64,000 nucleotides of DNA from Bretschneidera sinensis (GCA_023935145.1 CM043698.1:146933625-146997624), one strand, 5' to 3'; shown: positions 10,587 to 21,960, counted from the first letter of the stretch. Program-made: numbers and translations. Notes: a model not told the origin generated them from the sequence alone.

Positions 10587-11137
10587 TGTTAGGATTTTTC
10601 CTCTAAAATCCACATACTCATTTTTTAGGCAAATAAAATAAAGAGCAAGAACACCCATAATTAATGTGGTTCGGTAACCTCTTTACCTACATCCACCAAC
10701 AAATTAACTGCTTTATTAATCTTCAAATACAACTTTAGGAAGAACAAAGTTGTCAAACTCTCACCCCAATTAAAGTTACAATACAACAAAAGTTCTCAAC
10801 CTAGCTCTACCCTCTCTACTTGACACCCTAAAACCCCAATACACCAAAAGCTCTCATTCTAGCTCTAGTAGTAAATCCCTCTAGTTTACAATGTATAGGA
10901 TAATTATGAGTGTGTCTCAAACCTTCTTTGGGACCCCTTTATATAGATGAGATTTTCTTAATACTAATAGGAAAAGAACAACAACAAAGAAAACAACTTC
11001 AACTACTACTAGGACAAACAATATCCAATAGAAATTACTACCACTTATATTAGAACAAACAACTATAAAATAGGAAATCATTTTTCCCAAAACAATTAGA
11101 AGTCTTTCTCGTGGGGAATTGAGTCAAAATCCTAACA
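10587..11137 (-). repeat. LTR of RLX-A
   Basis: 551-bp TG...CA repeat matching the two LTRs of RLX-D (33580-34151 and 34884-35478), adjacent to the primer-binding site at 10573-10584, so the 5' LTR in element orientation. Confidence 0.8.
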
Positions 11138-13046
11138 CTATCTTATCATAAATGTTGCGTATCATTTTAATGATACATGTATGCAAGTGTTGATATGTTC
11201 TACGAGCCTAAACAAGATATACATACACATCATGTCGTATTCAATAGTTTCTCCCAAGCTTTTTCTTTCGAAGAAATAAAATATCTTCCAAAACTAACTT
11301 TAGGTCCTAAACGATAGGTAATTAATTAATCATCTCTCTTTTTTAATTATCCATTGATATCTCATTTGAGTAGGGTTCATTCTTGATCATATCTATTGTG
11401 TAACGAAAAATAACTTTATTAGTTACAGAACTGCATTCACAATTCTTTTTATTTTCTTGAAAATCAAAAGAAATTGGTTCACAATTTAATTACATGCATT
11501 CTCTAAACCACATCCATGAACTAATTTAGATTTTATTTTTTCCTTTCTTAATAAACTACTGACTCAACTTTTAAGTTATTTGTATAAGGACACACTAAAG
11601 CCAACAACCATGAATTAGTACTTGGTTATTCAATTAGTAAATCACCCATAACGAAGATTTTACTTTGTTTAGGATGGGTAGTCCAATTTTTTTGCTTATT
11701 TATCATAAACCATTTGCTTTCTTTCGTGAAGATGGGAATAAATCATTACATATATAGATTTGCTAGGATTATTTAAAAGTTTTTTTTTTATATATATTTT
11801 CTCTCCTGGTCGGTAAATTTTTTTGAAATTGGCAATTACTTTAGCTCAAAAATGACAATGACAAAATAGGCAGCATGATCCTCAATGTTTGAGAATAGAA
11901 TGATGTGCCTCCGTTGCTATAACGCTTATAAAGTCTTTTTGGCTGGTGGTTTTACCCCCACAAAGCCACTAGCCTCATATGGATACATATTTTTTCAATA
12001 TTCGGAGGAATTTTTTTATTTATTTATATTAAAAGGATGATATATTCAAAGTATAATAATTAATTTGATACAAAATAATTTCACAGTATTATCACATAAT
12101 TCATATAAAAACTCATATATAATAGCTATAACAATCTACCTAAAGTTGAGAAATTCTTACTTAGCCCTGTGTCATTAAAAGATATATGACAATTTCATTT
12201 TTCAATGTTGAATGATATGAGAAGAGAGATATCATGAATGATTTTTTTTTTTTTAATCCAATGATGGAGATTTTCTTGTTCTGCCATTCATTTTGGGAAA
12301 TGGGTATAGTTGAGCAGTGGAGTTAGATAGGAACTGTAGGGAATTGTTGGCAGGAAATTGAAGAGTGAGTCTACGAATGATGTGATTTGATCTTGTGAAG
12401 GAACCATCTCCGGAGGTTGATGATCAGGCGAGAATTGTTCATGATACCGAGACAATCAGCCTGGATTTTTTTATGGATGAGACAGAGAATGATTAAATGC
12501 TTGATCATCTACTGTGGATATATTGATTTTTGGATATAACCTTGGTGGTTCCTGCTTTATGTGAACGATAGTCTTTAGAGAGGAAGGATCACTTCTATCA
12601 AACAAGCAAAAATTAACTTAATTGGATTAATATTAATCATGGGTATACAGTTGGATGAACTTAAAGATGATTTGTTAGATAAATCCTATGAAAGAAATCT
12701 CTTTTTTTCTTTTTTTTAAATAAAGAAAAAGAAGCAAAACTGCAAAAGTCATACATATATAATATGTTTCATGACAAAAGAGAAAAAAAATGAGAAATTA
12801 ATATCAACCAGAATGTGATCTCATTTCATTGAAGTGCATACATGTATGTTCTAATACAAAAGAAATGTCCTTAGAAAACTTCTTCATACATGTCATTTTT
12901 ACTGTAGTAATTTCTGACAAAATTAACCGTCCATAATTAAGTCAGTCAAGTCTTAATTATTTTTCTATACTATAATTTAGGACAAGAAGTTAAATTAAAT
13001 TAAATTAAACTTAGTTTAATTTAATTTATTTTTTGTTGCCAGTATA
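11138..13046. other. Host paralogous block, no gene seen (copy A)
   Basis: Non-coding sequence closely matching 35479-37008 plus 41973-42357 (copy D), and more distantly 23575-26400 (copy C). A short frame at 36592-36855 in copy D is not open in copy A because of an 8-nt indel, so I do not call a gene. Around 12655 the sequence ATGAACTTAAAGATG is the unoccupied insertion site of copia-1. Confidence 0.7.
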
Positions 13047-13803
13047 TCACATTTCCTTGAGAATTTGAGGACATTCTGGTGATACCTTCTTAGTCATGAA
13101 CCCAATAGAGGCATCGGGAATCGGATCAGCAACACCCCCATTGCTTGACAATAGTAGCTTCCCCCCATCAATTCTCTCACTGCACTCTGGGTCAGGGTTG
13201 TGAGTCACAGTTATGTCGCATACATCAGCTTTATGGTCGCCTACAATTGGTATTAAGTAATTTCCATCCGCTTTGCTTACAGTCTCCTCAGAGTATGTCA
13301 GCTTGTTACTTACACGGTCCTTGCACTCCAACCGAAGCTTAGCACCTGCAATTAATATTAGATATCACACAATTTTTTCTAAGTGTAACAGTGGTGATTA
13401 GAATCGAAGTCATGAGATAATTATCGATCCTTTACCAGAGGAGAAGATATAACTGTTGGACTCAACTCATAATCAGTAAAATTCACCATTATCGTCACAT
13501 ATGCTTGAATCGAAAACTAAAAACAGTCCTTTGACGATGAAAATAATTATGGATTACGTTTTTAAAAAACAAATTTTTGAAAGTTATTCTCAAAATCAAG
13601 TTTTTTCGTTTTTAATTTATAAGTAAATTACCATCAATGTATTTGCTTAATTTGGTCTCAAACTTGACACGGCATGGATCGCAGTAAACCTTTCCCGTAA
13701 GAAACACGAAATCGGTTTCATCCCCATTATAGGCGATCGTAACAGAGGATGAGAAGGCCAGAATAACAGCAATGAGGGCGGCTGCCGACAAAAACTTTGC
13801 CAT
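13047..13803 (-). CDS. Pollen Ole e 1/LAT52-type secreted protein, gene A (two exons)
   Basis: Exon 1 is 13632-13803 and exon 2 is 13047-13345, joined by a 286-bp GT-AG intron, giving 156 residues. A signal peptide (MAKFLSAAALIAVILAFSSS, about residues 1-24) is followed by the Ole e 1 domain. Six cysteines at 41, 44, 65, 100, 112 and 149 fit the three-disulphide pattern of the family, and GKVYCDPCRVKFETKLS is the family signature region. Family members are secreted, often pollen- or anther-expressed proteins. I chose the ATG at 13803 because it begins the signal peptide; an in-frame ATG 14 codons upstream would spoil it. A TATA box (TATAAATA) lies at 13855-13862. Only 287 bp of host upstream sequence remains before EPRV-b. 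Confidence 0.88.
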
Positions 13804-14090
13804 CTTTATTAATATTGTCTTTGGGTTGAAGAATGTTGCATGCACTAAAAAAGTTATTTATAAAGGAAGAAAGAGGAAAATATGAAGTTAGTAGTTTTAA
13901 ATATGTGGTAGCTATTAAAATTTTCTAATTTATGGTTTGTAGATTGAGAGAGACTCGCTCCTCAATCTTTCTTTTAATTATTACTATTAATTTGAAAGGA
14001 ACAACTAGCTGTTTTTACCAAAAATAGATAACAAGAAAATAGAAGTAAAAAATATTGCAGAGAAGACAACAAGACGGGTTTAGATTGAAT
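13794..14090 (-). repeat. 297-bp direct repeat, left of EPRV-b (Ole e 1 promoter)
   Basis: From ACTTTGCC at the Ole e 1 start codon to TAGATTGAAT. The same 297 bp recurs in the same orientation at 21149-21445, with about ten differences by eye, on the other side of EPRV-b. Confidence 0.85.
13855..13862 (-). promoter_or_regulatory. TATA box of Ole e 1 gene A
   Basis: TATAAATA on the minus strand, 52-59 nt upstream of the start codon. It is conserved in all four copies (21210-21217, 26627-26634, 43157-43164). Confidence 0.6.
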
Positions 14091-14345
14091 TCATATAAAA
14101 CAATACATGAAAACACCCAAGTAATATTTTGAAACAGATTTAATATATGTTGATAAATATCAGTTCGAAATACAAATATAAATTTGAACAGAGTAAGAGG
14201 CTTACAGTGCCAAGAGGGAAGTGGTTGCTCTCAAAAACAAAGTAAAACGCTCTCAAAACATACTCTGCCCATTACATTGAAAATACAAACATTTATAGAC
14301 TCTTGATTGCGGACTTCAACCATCTTCAAATCCGAGTATGTGGAC
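14091..14345 (-). promoter_or_regulatory. EPRV-b intergenic region with TATA box
   Basis: The TATA box TCTATAAATG lies at about 14290-14300 (minus), followed by sequence leading toward the lost primer-binding site. Its position matches the pregenomic RNA promoter of caulimovirids. It overlaps the 3' end of the ORF2 reading frame. It points toward Ole e 1 gene A, whose start codon is about 490 bp further on. Confidence 0.55.
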
Positions 14346-15871
14346 TTCAGAGAGAATTGAATCCGTGAATGATTTGCTTTTGATCTTCTTTTTGGCTTTT
14401 GGCTTCTTCTGCTTTTGCTTTTGACGTGTCTGGAATCTTTTTTTTTTTTTTGCTTTTTGACGAGCATCTTCTACTTTTTCTTTGTCGATTTTGCTTTTCG
14501 TTTTTTGACGTGTCTGGAATCTGCTTTTTTGACGAGTATCTTCTACTTTTTGTCGATTTTGCTTTTTCCTTTTGGCTTTTTCTTACTTTTGCTTTTTGAC
14601 GTGTTTGGAATCTGCTTTTTGGTTTTTTGGATTTGTCGGTCTTCTTTTGCCTGGTGAAACAAATGCATCATAAGGGTCTTGTGCATCCTAATAGGGTGAC
14701 TTGGATTGATCATCTGGAGTCTGAGTACTTTCATCCTCACTGTCTAATAGCAAAGACAGTTCCTCTAATAATTTCTTTTTCTTTTCTTGTTTGGTCAATT
14801 TGCTGGGTTCTGATGAAGGGGATGGTGCTTCAAGATATTTGGAGTATTGGGGATTATCGAAAAACCAATTTTTGATAACATCAACGCTAGCAAATGAGCA
14901 ATCATATTTTGCCCACCATTTGACTTTGAAAACTCGATTTATGGCTAGATAATCCCAAGAAGTTTAAGTTATAACATAATCCCAAGAGATAATCCAAAAA
15001 ATGGAAAAAATAATATAAAAAAGTATCTCATGAGAATAAGCTTTTTTTAGTATTGGTTTTGTGTTTGAAATAGGTTAATGATTCTTTAATAGGGGGAGGA
15101 AGAATAGATGAGTCACTCCCAAAAGAAAACCACCACTCAAACATCCATATTGGAAGATTGATAAAAAACTTTTTGTCAAAGAAAATAAACCAGGAATGAG
15201 ATTTGGGTCTGATGAAGAATATATTATACCATGGTTTTTGATAATCATAATAATTATATGTGGGGGGGCACAAATGGGATGGAAAAGGTTTTGGGTTTAT
15301 AATAATCATCGATTTTGTCTAGGGATATGATACAGAGGATTTTGCATTTTGAATAAGTAATAATATTGGGATCTGTTGGGTCTCTGGTATGGGTGATTTC
15401 CATTGATTTGGTATCAACCATTATAAGTTCATAGAATTTTTGGGTCTTTTTTGGATCTTTTGGAATATAATGAAAACCTACAGGGAAAATTTTGTTAGTA
15501 TAAAGATATTTAGTAATAAAATTGAGATCATTTGTGGGTCTGTCTAGGCTGGTGCATCGGATATATTCTTGGTATGGTTTTTGAATGTATTGACTGGTCT
15601 TTGGGATAGAGGTTTGAGAGGAGGAAGGTGTTTAGGAAAGTGTTTGAGAAAGTGTTTGGGCATATGACTGGGGGGTTAAATTTGGGAATTCAGATAGATT
15701 TGGGAGTTTTCCCAGTGATGTAAATCCATTTGATTGCTGAGGGGTTTTTAGTTGTATTGGGATAGGCTGATGACCTGGGATTTGGATTTTTGTAGCATAG
15801 TCATTGAGGCTTTGTGGTTTTGGTGAAGGTGGAGGCACCTTCGGCTTTCCTTTTTGATTAGATGAACTCAT
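14231..15871 (-). pseudogene. EPRV-b ORF2 (unknown function) with lysine-rich repeat tail
   Basis: The start ATG at 15871 overlaps the RNase H stop in ATGA (15868-15871). Open pieces: 15632-15871 (N-terminus), 15028-15309 (contains YNYYDYQK and SHSWFIFFDKKF) and 14231-14467 (lysine/arginine-rich end SKSRRSQKPKRRSKANHSR, continuing to a stop within the promoter). The repeat tract is at about 14390-14660. Stops and frameshifts separate the pieces. I do not recognise the fold; the basic tail could bind nucleic acid. Confidence 0.6.
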
Positions 15872-17470
15872 GCTTTTCTTGTGTTTGAATCTTGCAAAAA
15901 TTCCCGTGTGAGGAAGTCAGGCATGGAATTATGCTCTCCCTTTATATACTCGATATCAAAATCGAATGCACTCGGTATCGCTTGCTATCTTGCAAATATT
16001 TGTTTTGAAACAAGATTTTGAACATCTTTTTGTAAAATTTCTTTTGCTGATTTAAATGAACTTTTAATAAAAAAGTTTTGTTGTATAAATCTTCTTGAAA
16101 TTTTGAAATACATAAAACAATTGCTAAAATTTCCTTTTTGATAGTTGAATAATTTTTTTGAGCACCAAGCCATATACCAGAATGAAACCTGACAATTTGC
16201 TCATTGGTTTTTTGGGGAAGAATCTGTTTGAGAATGCCTCCATAGCCTATATCTGAGGCATTAGCAATGACCTTTGAATCTAGATGAAGAATTCCTAGAC
16301 AAGGAAGACTTAATACTTTTGATTTAAGGAGTTTGACAACATCTGTATGTTGTTGAGACCATGGAATAGGATTTTTGCGAAGTCTTTTATATAAAGGCTC
16401 GCAAATTTGACGAAGGTGTGGAATATAATCAGCAATATAATTTAAACAGCCAAGGAACCTTTGTAACTGTATTTCGTCTTTTATTTCATTTGGAAATTTG
16501 TTTGCAAATTCAATGGATCTATCTATTGGTTTGATAGTTCCTTGAATATAAGATGTCCTAAAAATCTTACTCTAGTTTGAAACAATTTCATTTTTGTGGC
16601 AAATAATACTAGACCATTATTTTTTATGATTTGGAAAAATGTTTTTAAATGCTTAAAATGTTGATCTATAGATTTTGAGAATATTAATATATCATCGATA
16701 TAGGTAATGGTGAATTTAGAATAATCATTAAAAATATCGTTAATGATGTTCTGAAATTCATAAGGAGCATTTTTAAGCCCAAAGGGCATAACATTCCACT
16801 CATAATGGCCAAATGGGACATTAAAAGTAGTCTTATATTTATCTGCTTCATTTATCTGAATTTGTCAAAATCCTGATTTTAAATCAAATTTTGAGAAAAT
16901 AATAGAGTCATGTAATCTATTGAGAAGATCTTTTTTATTAGGTATGGGATATCTAATCCATTTCAAAACTTTGTTTAAAGGTTTATAATTAATGATTAGT
17001 GTGGGAGCTCTTCTTTCTAACTTAGCTTGTTTCTGAACATAAAATGCAGAACAGCTCCAAGGAGACTTGCTTGGTCTAATTAATTTTTTATTTAATAAAA
17101 CTTTTATTCCTTCTTGGCAATAATTCAATAAATCTTGATTCATCTATATAGGTCATTATTTGGATGGAATATTTTTCTCATCAAAATCTGGCTCATATGG
17201 TAAAGAGACTATATGCTTTCTTCGTTCCCAAAAAGCATTAGGAAGGTCAGCACATATTTCTTTTCTGAATAATTCCTCTAATTCTATTGTCTGAGATTGA
17301 ATTTGATGTTGTTTAAGTTGTTGTTCTATTTTTTGATAATTTATTTCTTCTTTGAGAAAGTTTATATGAGCATGTTTATTTTGTATTAAATTTATTTGCC
17401 TGCATAAACTATTGGTTTGTAATAAATTTAATTATCTTGTATCTACAAGTTGTAGGAAGGAGAAAAATAA
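15868..17470 (-). pseudogene. EPRV-b reverse transcriptase-RNase H region
   Basis: Open pieces at 16865-17143 (RT fingers, SPWSCSAFYVQKQ), 16523-16789 (MPFGLKNAPYEF, then YIDD at 16691-16702) and 15985-16173 (RNase H end). Frameshifts lie between them. In the RNase H motif the sequence is VIANASDIGYGG where EPRV-c has VIIQTDASDLGYGG: six nucleotides are gone and the catalytic Asp with them. Confidence 0.8.
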
Positions 17471-17507
17471 AGTTTGCCCTAAGATGTTGGTTTCTATTCC
17501 TAAATGA

Positions 17508-17831
17508 CTAACCTTGAAGGGATAAATTTGAGTTCGGAAAGGCGTTCCTAAAATGATATTTTGATGTATATTTTTTTTCAAGAATAAAATGAGTTTTTAA
17601 ACAGTATCCATCATTACATACATGGGAATTTGTAATTTTGTATTCTACATTTAGTTTTGAACCACTAGCTGTATTTGGCCTTTTTATAGTTTTTTCACAA
17701 TACTTTGTAGGAATAAGGCCTTCTTTAATACAATTATGGTCTGCACCAGAATCTACTAAGGCGGTAGTATTAATATAATATTCTTTGTTAATATCAATAG
17801 AAATTTTAATATACCATTTTTGATAATTCAT
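17508..17831 (-). pseudogene. EPRV-b aspartic protease segment
   Basis: Contains the protease active-site motif TALVDSGADHNCIK (Asp codon near 17752). A frameshift near 17575 ends it early; sequence past that point matches the protease C-terminus of EPRV-a (residues 180-230 of its 1106-3142 frame). Confidence 0.8.
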
Positions 17832-18295
17832 TTTTCTATTAGATTAACAAAACTGTCTTTTGATTCATCATTTATATTTATTAAATTAGCATGATCTTTT
17901 GATCCATCATTTATACTTATTAAATTAGCATGATTAGAAGTCTCAGGGGCTTCTTTTAGGACTTCTTTGTTGATTTGTGAAGAGATCGATTCTTTAAGAT
18001 TATTAATTTCTAAATTAATCATTTTTTCTTTTAAATCAACTGTATCTTTTTGAATTTCTTTTATTTGATCTTTCATAATATTAATTTCCATTTGTAAATC
18101 TTGTGTGGTAGCTATTTTGGGTTTTTGAAAACGGGTTTCAAATTTTTTTGAAAGATTATAGGGCTCAGGTGGAGTTAAAATCTTATTTTCTTCTGGAATA
18201 ATATCTCTTAGTTTTATTAAGTAATCCTTTTTTATCATATGATTATCAATTTTATCTATTATATCTAAAAGAAATTCTTTTTTAGAGGAGATCAT
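17828..18295 (-). pseudogene. EPRV-b linker between zinc knuckle and protease
   Basis: A 155-codon open, charged, Lys/Glu/Asn-rich segment with a likely coiled coil (MEINIMKDQIKEIQKD). It holds the glutamine codon (LQME) that is TAA in EPRV-a and EPRV-d, and lacks their frameshifts, so it represents an earlier state of the region. Confidence 0.65.
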
Positions 18296-18482
18296 ATTGA
18301 TCGATTTACAGAAGCAAAGTCCATCTTCACAATCACGCTGTGAATCAATGGATTCTTCTGAATCAGTACTTTCTTGTATTGTGTAAATAAGCTCTTCATT
18401 ATCAGAGGAAGAATATTCTTCTTTGTTTGAGAGTCATTAATCATTACTTTAGTTAACTGTTGCTTAAGAGATTCTTCAACAT

Positions 18483-18770
18483 CTAATTCATTAATTTTTT
18501 GTTTGACTTTACAATTCTTTGCTCAATATCCAAGTCTTCCACACTTGAAACAGGCTTTTGAAGGAGCTTGCTATTTTCTAGTTTTTCTAAAATTTGGTTT
18601 TTGGGTTTTATGAGGAGGGGGAGATCTTGTATGTTTTTTTTGTATTTTTGTTTTTTGAAAATCTTTTGTTTTCTTTTATTTTCAGCTGATGGAGCCCTTA
18701 GGGTTTCATAGCCATATTGACTACAAAATGATCCTAATTCTTTTCTGCTTTGTTTTAGCTCTGACTTCAT
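18483..18770 (-). pseudogene. EPRV-b zinc-knuckle region, knuckle mutated
   Basis: Starts MKSELKQSRKELGSFCSQYG and is basic. In the knuckle frame the motif reads CFKCGRLGY followed by a stop, where EPRV-c reads CFKCGRLGHWAKKC: the zinc-binding His is Tyr and the Trp codon is TGA. Upstream the frame is continuous with the coat protein through a TCA codon. Confidence 0.7.
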
Positions 18771-19650
18771 TTTTGATTTAAGCTTAAGGTCATTACATAT
18801 TGATAGACCTTCATAGTTTATGTAGCTGATGATCTCTCCATAAAAGAGATGGTCATAAGGAACAAATCCGCCATTTAGATCTCTAATCCTTTGTCTGACA
18901 TTTTCAGCAAATAATTTTGGAAGTCAAGATATGAACTTTTCTTTCCAATAAGCGTTATTACTATCTTGTCTTGTAAATACCTTAGCAAGAAAGACATCTT
19001 TATACCATCTAAAGTCTTGCAAAGTAGGGCATGTTAGATTTATAAGTATTTTAGAGGATCTTGCAGCAAACTTATCAGGGTCTCCAATGAAGTGTTTGGT
19101 GATAGCATATATCAGAGTTTCAAATGTGTTTATTGGTTTACAGGTACTATTCTAGATATTGTTTCTCTGGTTTGTGGGTTTTGGACTGTTTGGGTGGTAT
19201 TTACTTGTATTGTTGCTTCGGTAATTTAATTTTGGTTTTGTTCAGTAAGGTAATTATCCCACCATCCTTTGAGGGTTCCAGTAAACCCAGCAATTATGGC
19301 AAGAGTTATCTTTTTATCTCTGTTATTACTACGCGTTCTATAGGCAGTGGCTGTCATAGTCATTTCTTGAAGGGTATTGATGATCATATGCTCACTAGCT
19401 CCTTCAATATTCCATTTATATATTGTGCTATCATCATATCTTGCTTGGGTAGCAGAGCATCTTTCTTCAAATTGTAAATCAGGAGGAGTTGCCTATGGTA
19501 GTAATTCCTAGTTTTTGGTAATGGGGCATTCTTATAATAATTTCTTCGATATATTTTTTTGATACCATCTGATTCTTTAATTTCATTGACAATATCTTTT
19601 TCTATGTCATTGATATTATTCGAGGGTCCTTCTGGTGTAAGGGATAATCC
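18771..19650 (-). pseudogene. EPRV-b coat protein region
   Basis: Matches EPRV-c 47379-47981 and EPRV-d 60101-60634, including the GWWDN-coding stretch at about 19250-19290, but is broken by several frameshifts and a lost stretch near 19130. The gag-like coat domain is inferred from position before the zinc knuckle and from the related copies. Confidence 0.65.
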
Positions 19651-21123
19651 TCTTAATCTATCATTTATTGATTTTAATATATCATCAGAATCATCAAGCC
19701 TAATTAAATTTTTTGTTCAATATTTATTGGCGTAAAAATAGGTTGAGATAAATGTGAAAGAGGCTTCTGAATGATTTGGGGGAATTTGCTCCCGGGAAGT
19801 TTTGGAGTGGAAACACTTACTTTTTTCATCGATGGAGTCTATGGAGTTGAGCTGGTTTGAAATAGTATGAAGATTTTGATTGGTGAAGTTATTTTGAGAA
19901 TAAAGATTTTGGATATATTTGGCTAATACCGAACGATCATCGGGGCCAACAGTTTGCTTAAATGGGGATGCTGTAATGGCAGATGAATAATGGGGCAATT
20001 TAATAGCAATTTTCTGTAAAGGAGGATGAATAGATGATATAATTTGGTCATTTGATGTTGTCCATAATTGATTAAGTTGAGTAATAATACCTATTTCTTT
20101 AGGGTTTTCTAAATCAGGATGATTATGGGCAAAGGGGTTGAATATTTTATTATTGAATGTGTACATCTCAAAGAAGTCGAAGAAATACACATTGCATTTT
20201 ATTTCTTTCATGTGAGTGTACCATTCTTCACGAATCTGGGATATTGATTCATTAGAAAAGTTTGCCACAAACCATTAAGTTTTGGCCTTATTTTCTGAAG
20301 ATAAAAAAATGATTCTTAAGTTTGATTTTATCGATCTCAAAATCAGATTTCATTATAACATTAAGCTCATGATCTTGATAAGATAACATATCAGATCAGG
20401 TTGGAGAAAATTCTCCATTATTCTTTTTGGACTGTTATCCTATTTGAGATGATTCTTCTATTTGAGATTGATTTATAGTTGATTTGAAGGAGCTAGTCTC
20501 ATAGAATCCTCTATGTATAACAGGGTCAAAATTGACTCCTAGTAAACTTTGTTTGGAGTTTCTGGATGACAAATCATAACTATATCGAGGTGGAATAATT
20601 TGAGGGTCATCATAGAGTGGAGTTCTAATTCTTCTTGAACTAGAAGTTCTAGAGAGCTGTGGGGATTCATTAGGTGTAAACCTAAGACCACACTACCATG
20701 TCTATATTCATCAATTTGAGATACACTGGAATTTGCTATAGCCTTAGGAGGGCATAAGGCTTCAAGCTTCCAATGATCAGGAATAGTGATTTGATCCCAT
20801 TTCAAGAGTTTAGGTGTAATAGTATTAGCATGAAATGTATTTGCTTCAAGAAGCAAGGTTTCTCCTGGTTTAGTTTGGAGAAGGGCTTTGGGATTTATTT
20901 TTGTAGTCATAACCTTATAATAGACTTTATATATCAAACTTAGGTTCCTGGTGCCTGATTTGATACCTAATCCTTTTAACTGAATATTCAATGTTAAGGT
21001 ATCAACCAAATTAGGATCATAAAGATCTATTGAAAAGTTGGGATAACAATTGAAATAGACAAGTCCGTTATGAAGATTTGATTCTACAAGTGATAATAAT
21101 GAATTTGTAAAATTAAGGTGCCT
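19651..21123 (-). pseudogene. EPRV-b movement protein, 5'-truncated
   Basis: Open pieces at 20539-21009 (VDTLTLNIQLKGL...) and 19717-20268 (EWYTHMKEIKCNVYFFDFFE, linker toward the coat protein). The first ~140 codons, including the leader and primer-binding site, are missing; the break at about 21124 carries filler sequence before host DNA resumes. Confidence 0.75.
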
Positions 21124-21148
21124 AGCAAGAAGGTTTTGATTTTAAATT

Positions 21149-21445
21149 ACTTTGCCATCTTTATTAATATTCTCTTTGGGTTGAAGAATGTTGCATGCAC
21201 TAAAAAAGTTATTTATAAAGGGAGAAAGAGGAAAATATGAAGTTAGTAGTTTTAAATATGTGGTAGCTATTAAATTTTTCTAATTTAAGGTTTGTAGATT
21301 GAGAGAGACTCGCTCCTCAATCTTTCTTTTAATTATTACTATTAATTTGAATGGAACAACTAGCTGTTTTTACCAAAAATAGCTAACAAGAAAATAGAAC
21401 TAAAAAATATTGTAGAGAAGACAACAAGACGGGTTTAGATTGAAT
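21149..21445 (-). repeat. 297-bp direct repeat, right of EPRV-b (Ole e 1 fragment B)
   Basis: Second copy of 13794-14090. It holds an Ole e 1 promoter with TATA box (21210-21217), 5' leader and start codon (ATG at 21158) but only three codons before the EPRV-b boundary, so it cannot encode protein. Confidence 0.8.
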
Positions 21446-21857
21446 ACTCTGTTGGTGGAGCGGGCAACGACGCTAACAGTGTTAGAGGAGGAGTAGGAGG
21501 GAGGCGATGCGCCACTAGTGAGGAGAGGGGGAGAATCTCAGGCAAAAAGCAGCTTGGGGGGGGGGGGGGGGAAGGGAGAGGGTGCGGCGGCAGCATGGGG
21601 AAGGGCTGTTTGCGGCAGCGAGGTGGGATTATATTGGAAGGGGAGCAGTGTGGTTGTCACGATAGCAGAGAGAAGGCTGCTGGTGGCAAAGTACTTGTGG
21701 TAACAGCAGCTTGAGGAGGGCTGGTTGTGGCGGCTAGAAGGGTAACATTTTCAGTTCCATGGCTGTAAGGTTTTTGGACCTCATTGCTTTAATATCATGA
21801 AAGAATTTAATTGTGATAGGATATTTGGAAGACCTTGATGCTGTAGGTCATATGTAT

Positions 21858-21911
<54 letters not shown>

Positions 21912-21960
21912 TTACAATTTGATAATAAATATGATACAAATACAAACTTAATAGATATCA
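21446..21960. other. Ole e 1 distal upstream region B, no gene; G-rich with microsatellite
   Basis: Homologous to 26850-27066 plus 27718-27990 (copy C), which carries a 651-bp solo LTR in the middle. Purine-rich, with a run of 16 G at 21556-21571 and an (AT)n tract at 21861-21909. A 61-codon frame (21518-21703) is an artefact of the G-rich sequence; no gene is called. Confidence 0.6.
21861..21909. repeat. (AT)n microsatellite
   Basis: 49 nt of uninterrupted AT dinucleotides. Confidence 0.95.

Larger units (their letters stand above)
9555..11137 (-). mobile_element. RLX-A: 3'-truncated small non-autonomous LTR element
   Basis: Homologous to 34320-35478 of the complete element RLX-D. It retains part of the internal region and one LTR (10587-11137, TGTTAGG...CCTAACA). 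The sequence TCTCTAATACCA at 10573-10584 is the reverse complement of a degenerate tRNA-Met primer-binding site, giving minus orientation. The right flank CTATC (11138-11142) fits the RLX-D target site. The left half is missing because EPRV-a is joined at about 9555. A 463-bp solo LTR (9630-10092) is nested inside. Confidence 0.75.
14091..21148 (-). mobile_element. Endogenous pararetrovirus copy EPRV-b
   Basis: Minus-strand order from right to left: movement protein (5'-truncated), coat protein, zinc knuckle, protease, reverse transcriptase, RNase H, ORF2, intergenic region. The left end stops about 13 nt short of where the primer-binding site would be (compare 8150 with 8164 in EPRV-a). The right end stops in the movement-protein gene with a short filler sequence. 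The left junction is identical to that of EPRV-c, so both derive from one integration. Every gene is broken. Confidence 0.87.

Noticed and set aside
10233..10592. 119-codon plus frame
   Set aside because: Antisense shadow of the RLX-A internal ORF.
14399..14657. Phe/Leu-rich plus frames resembling membrane proteins
   Set aside because: Antisense of the lysine-rich ORF2 repeat; the same artefact occurs at 43742 and 50352 and, on the minus strand, at 7110.
7130..14660. Regularly repeated short motifs considered as a possible CRISPR-like or satellite array
   Set aside because: The repeats are coding-strand lysine-rich units of viral ORF2, variable in length and without spacers.
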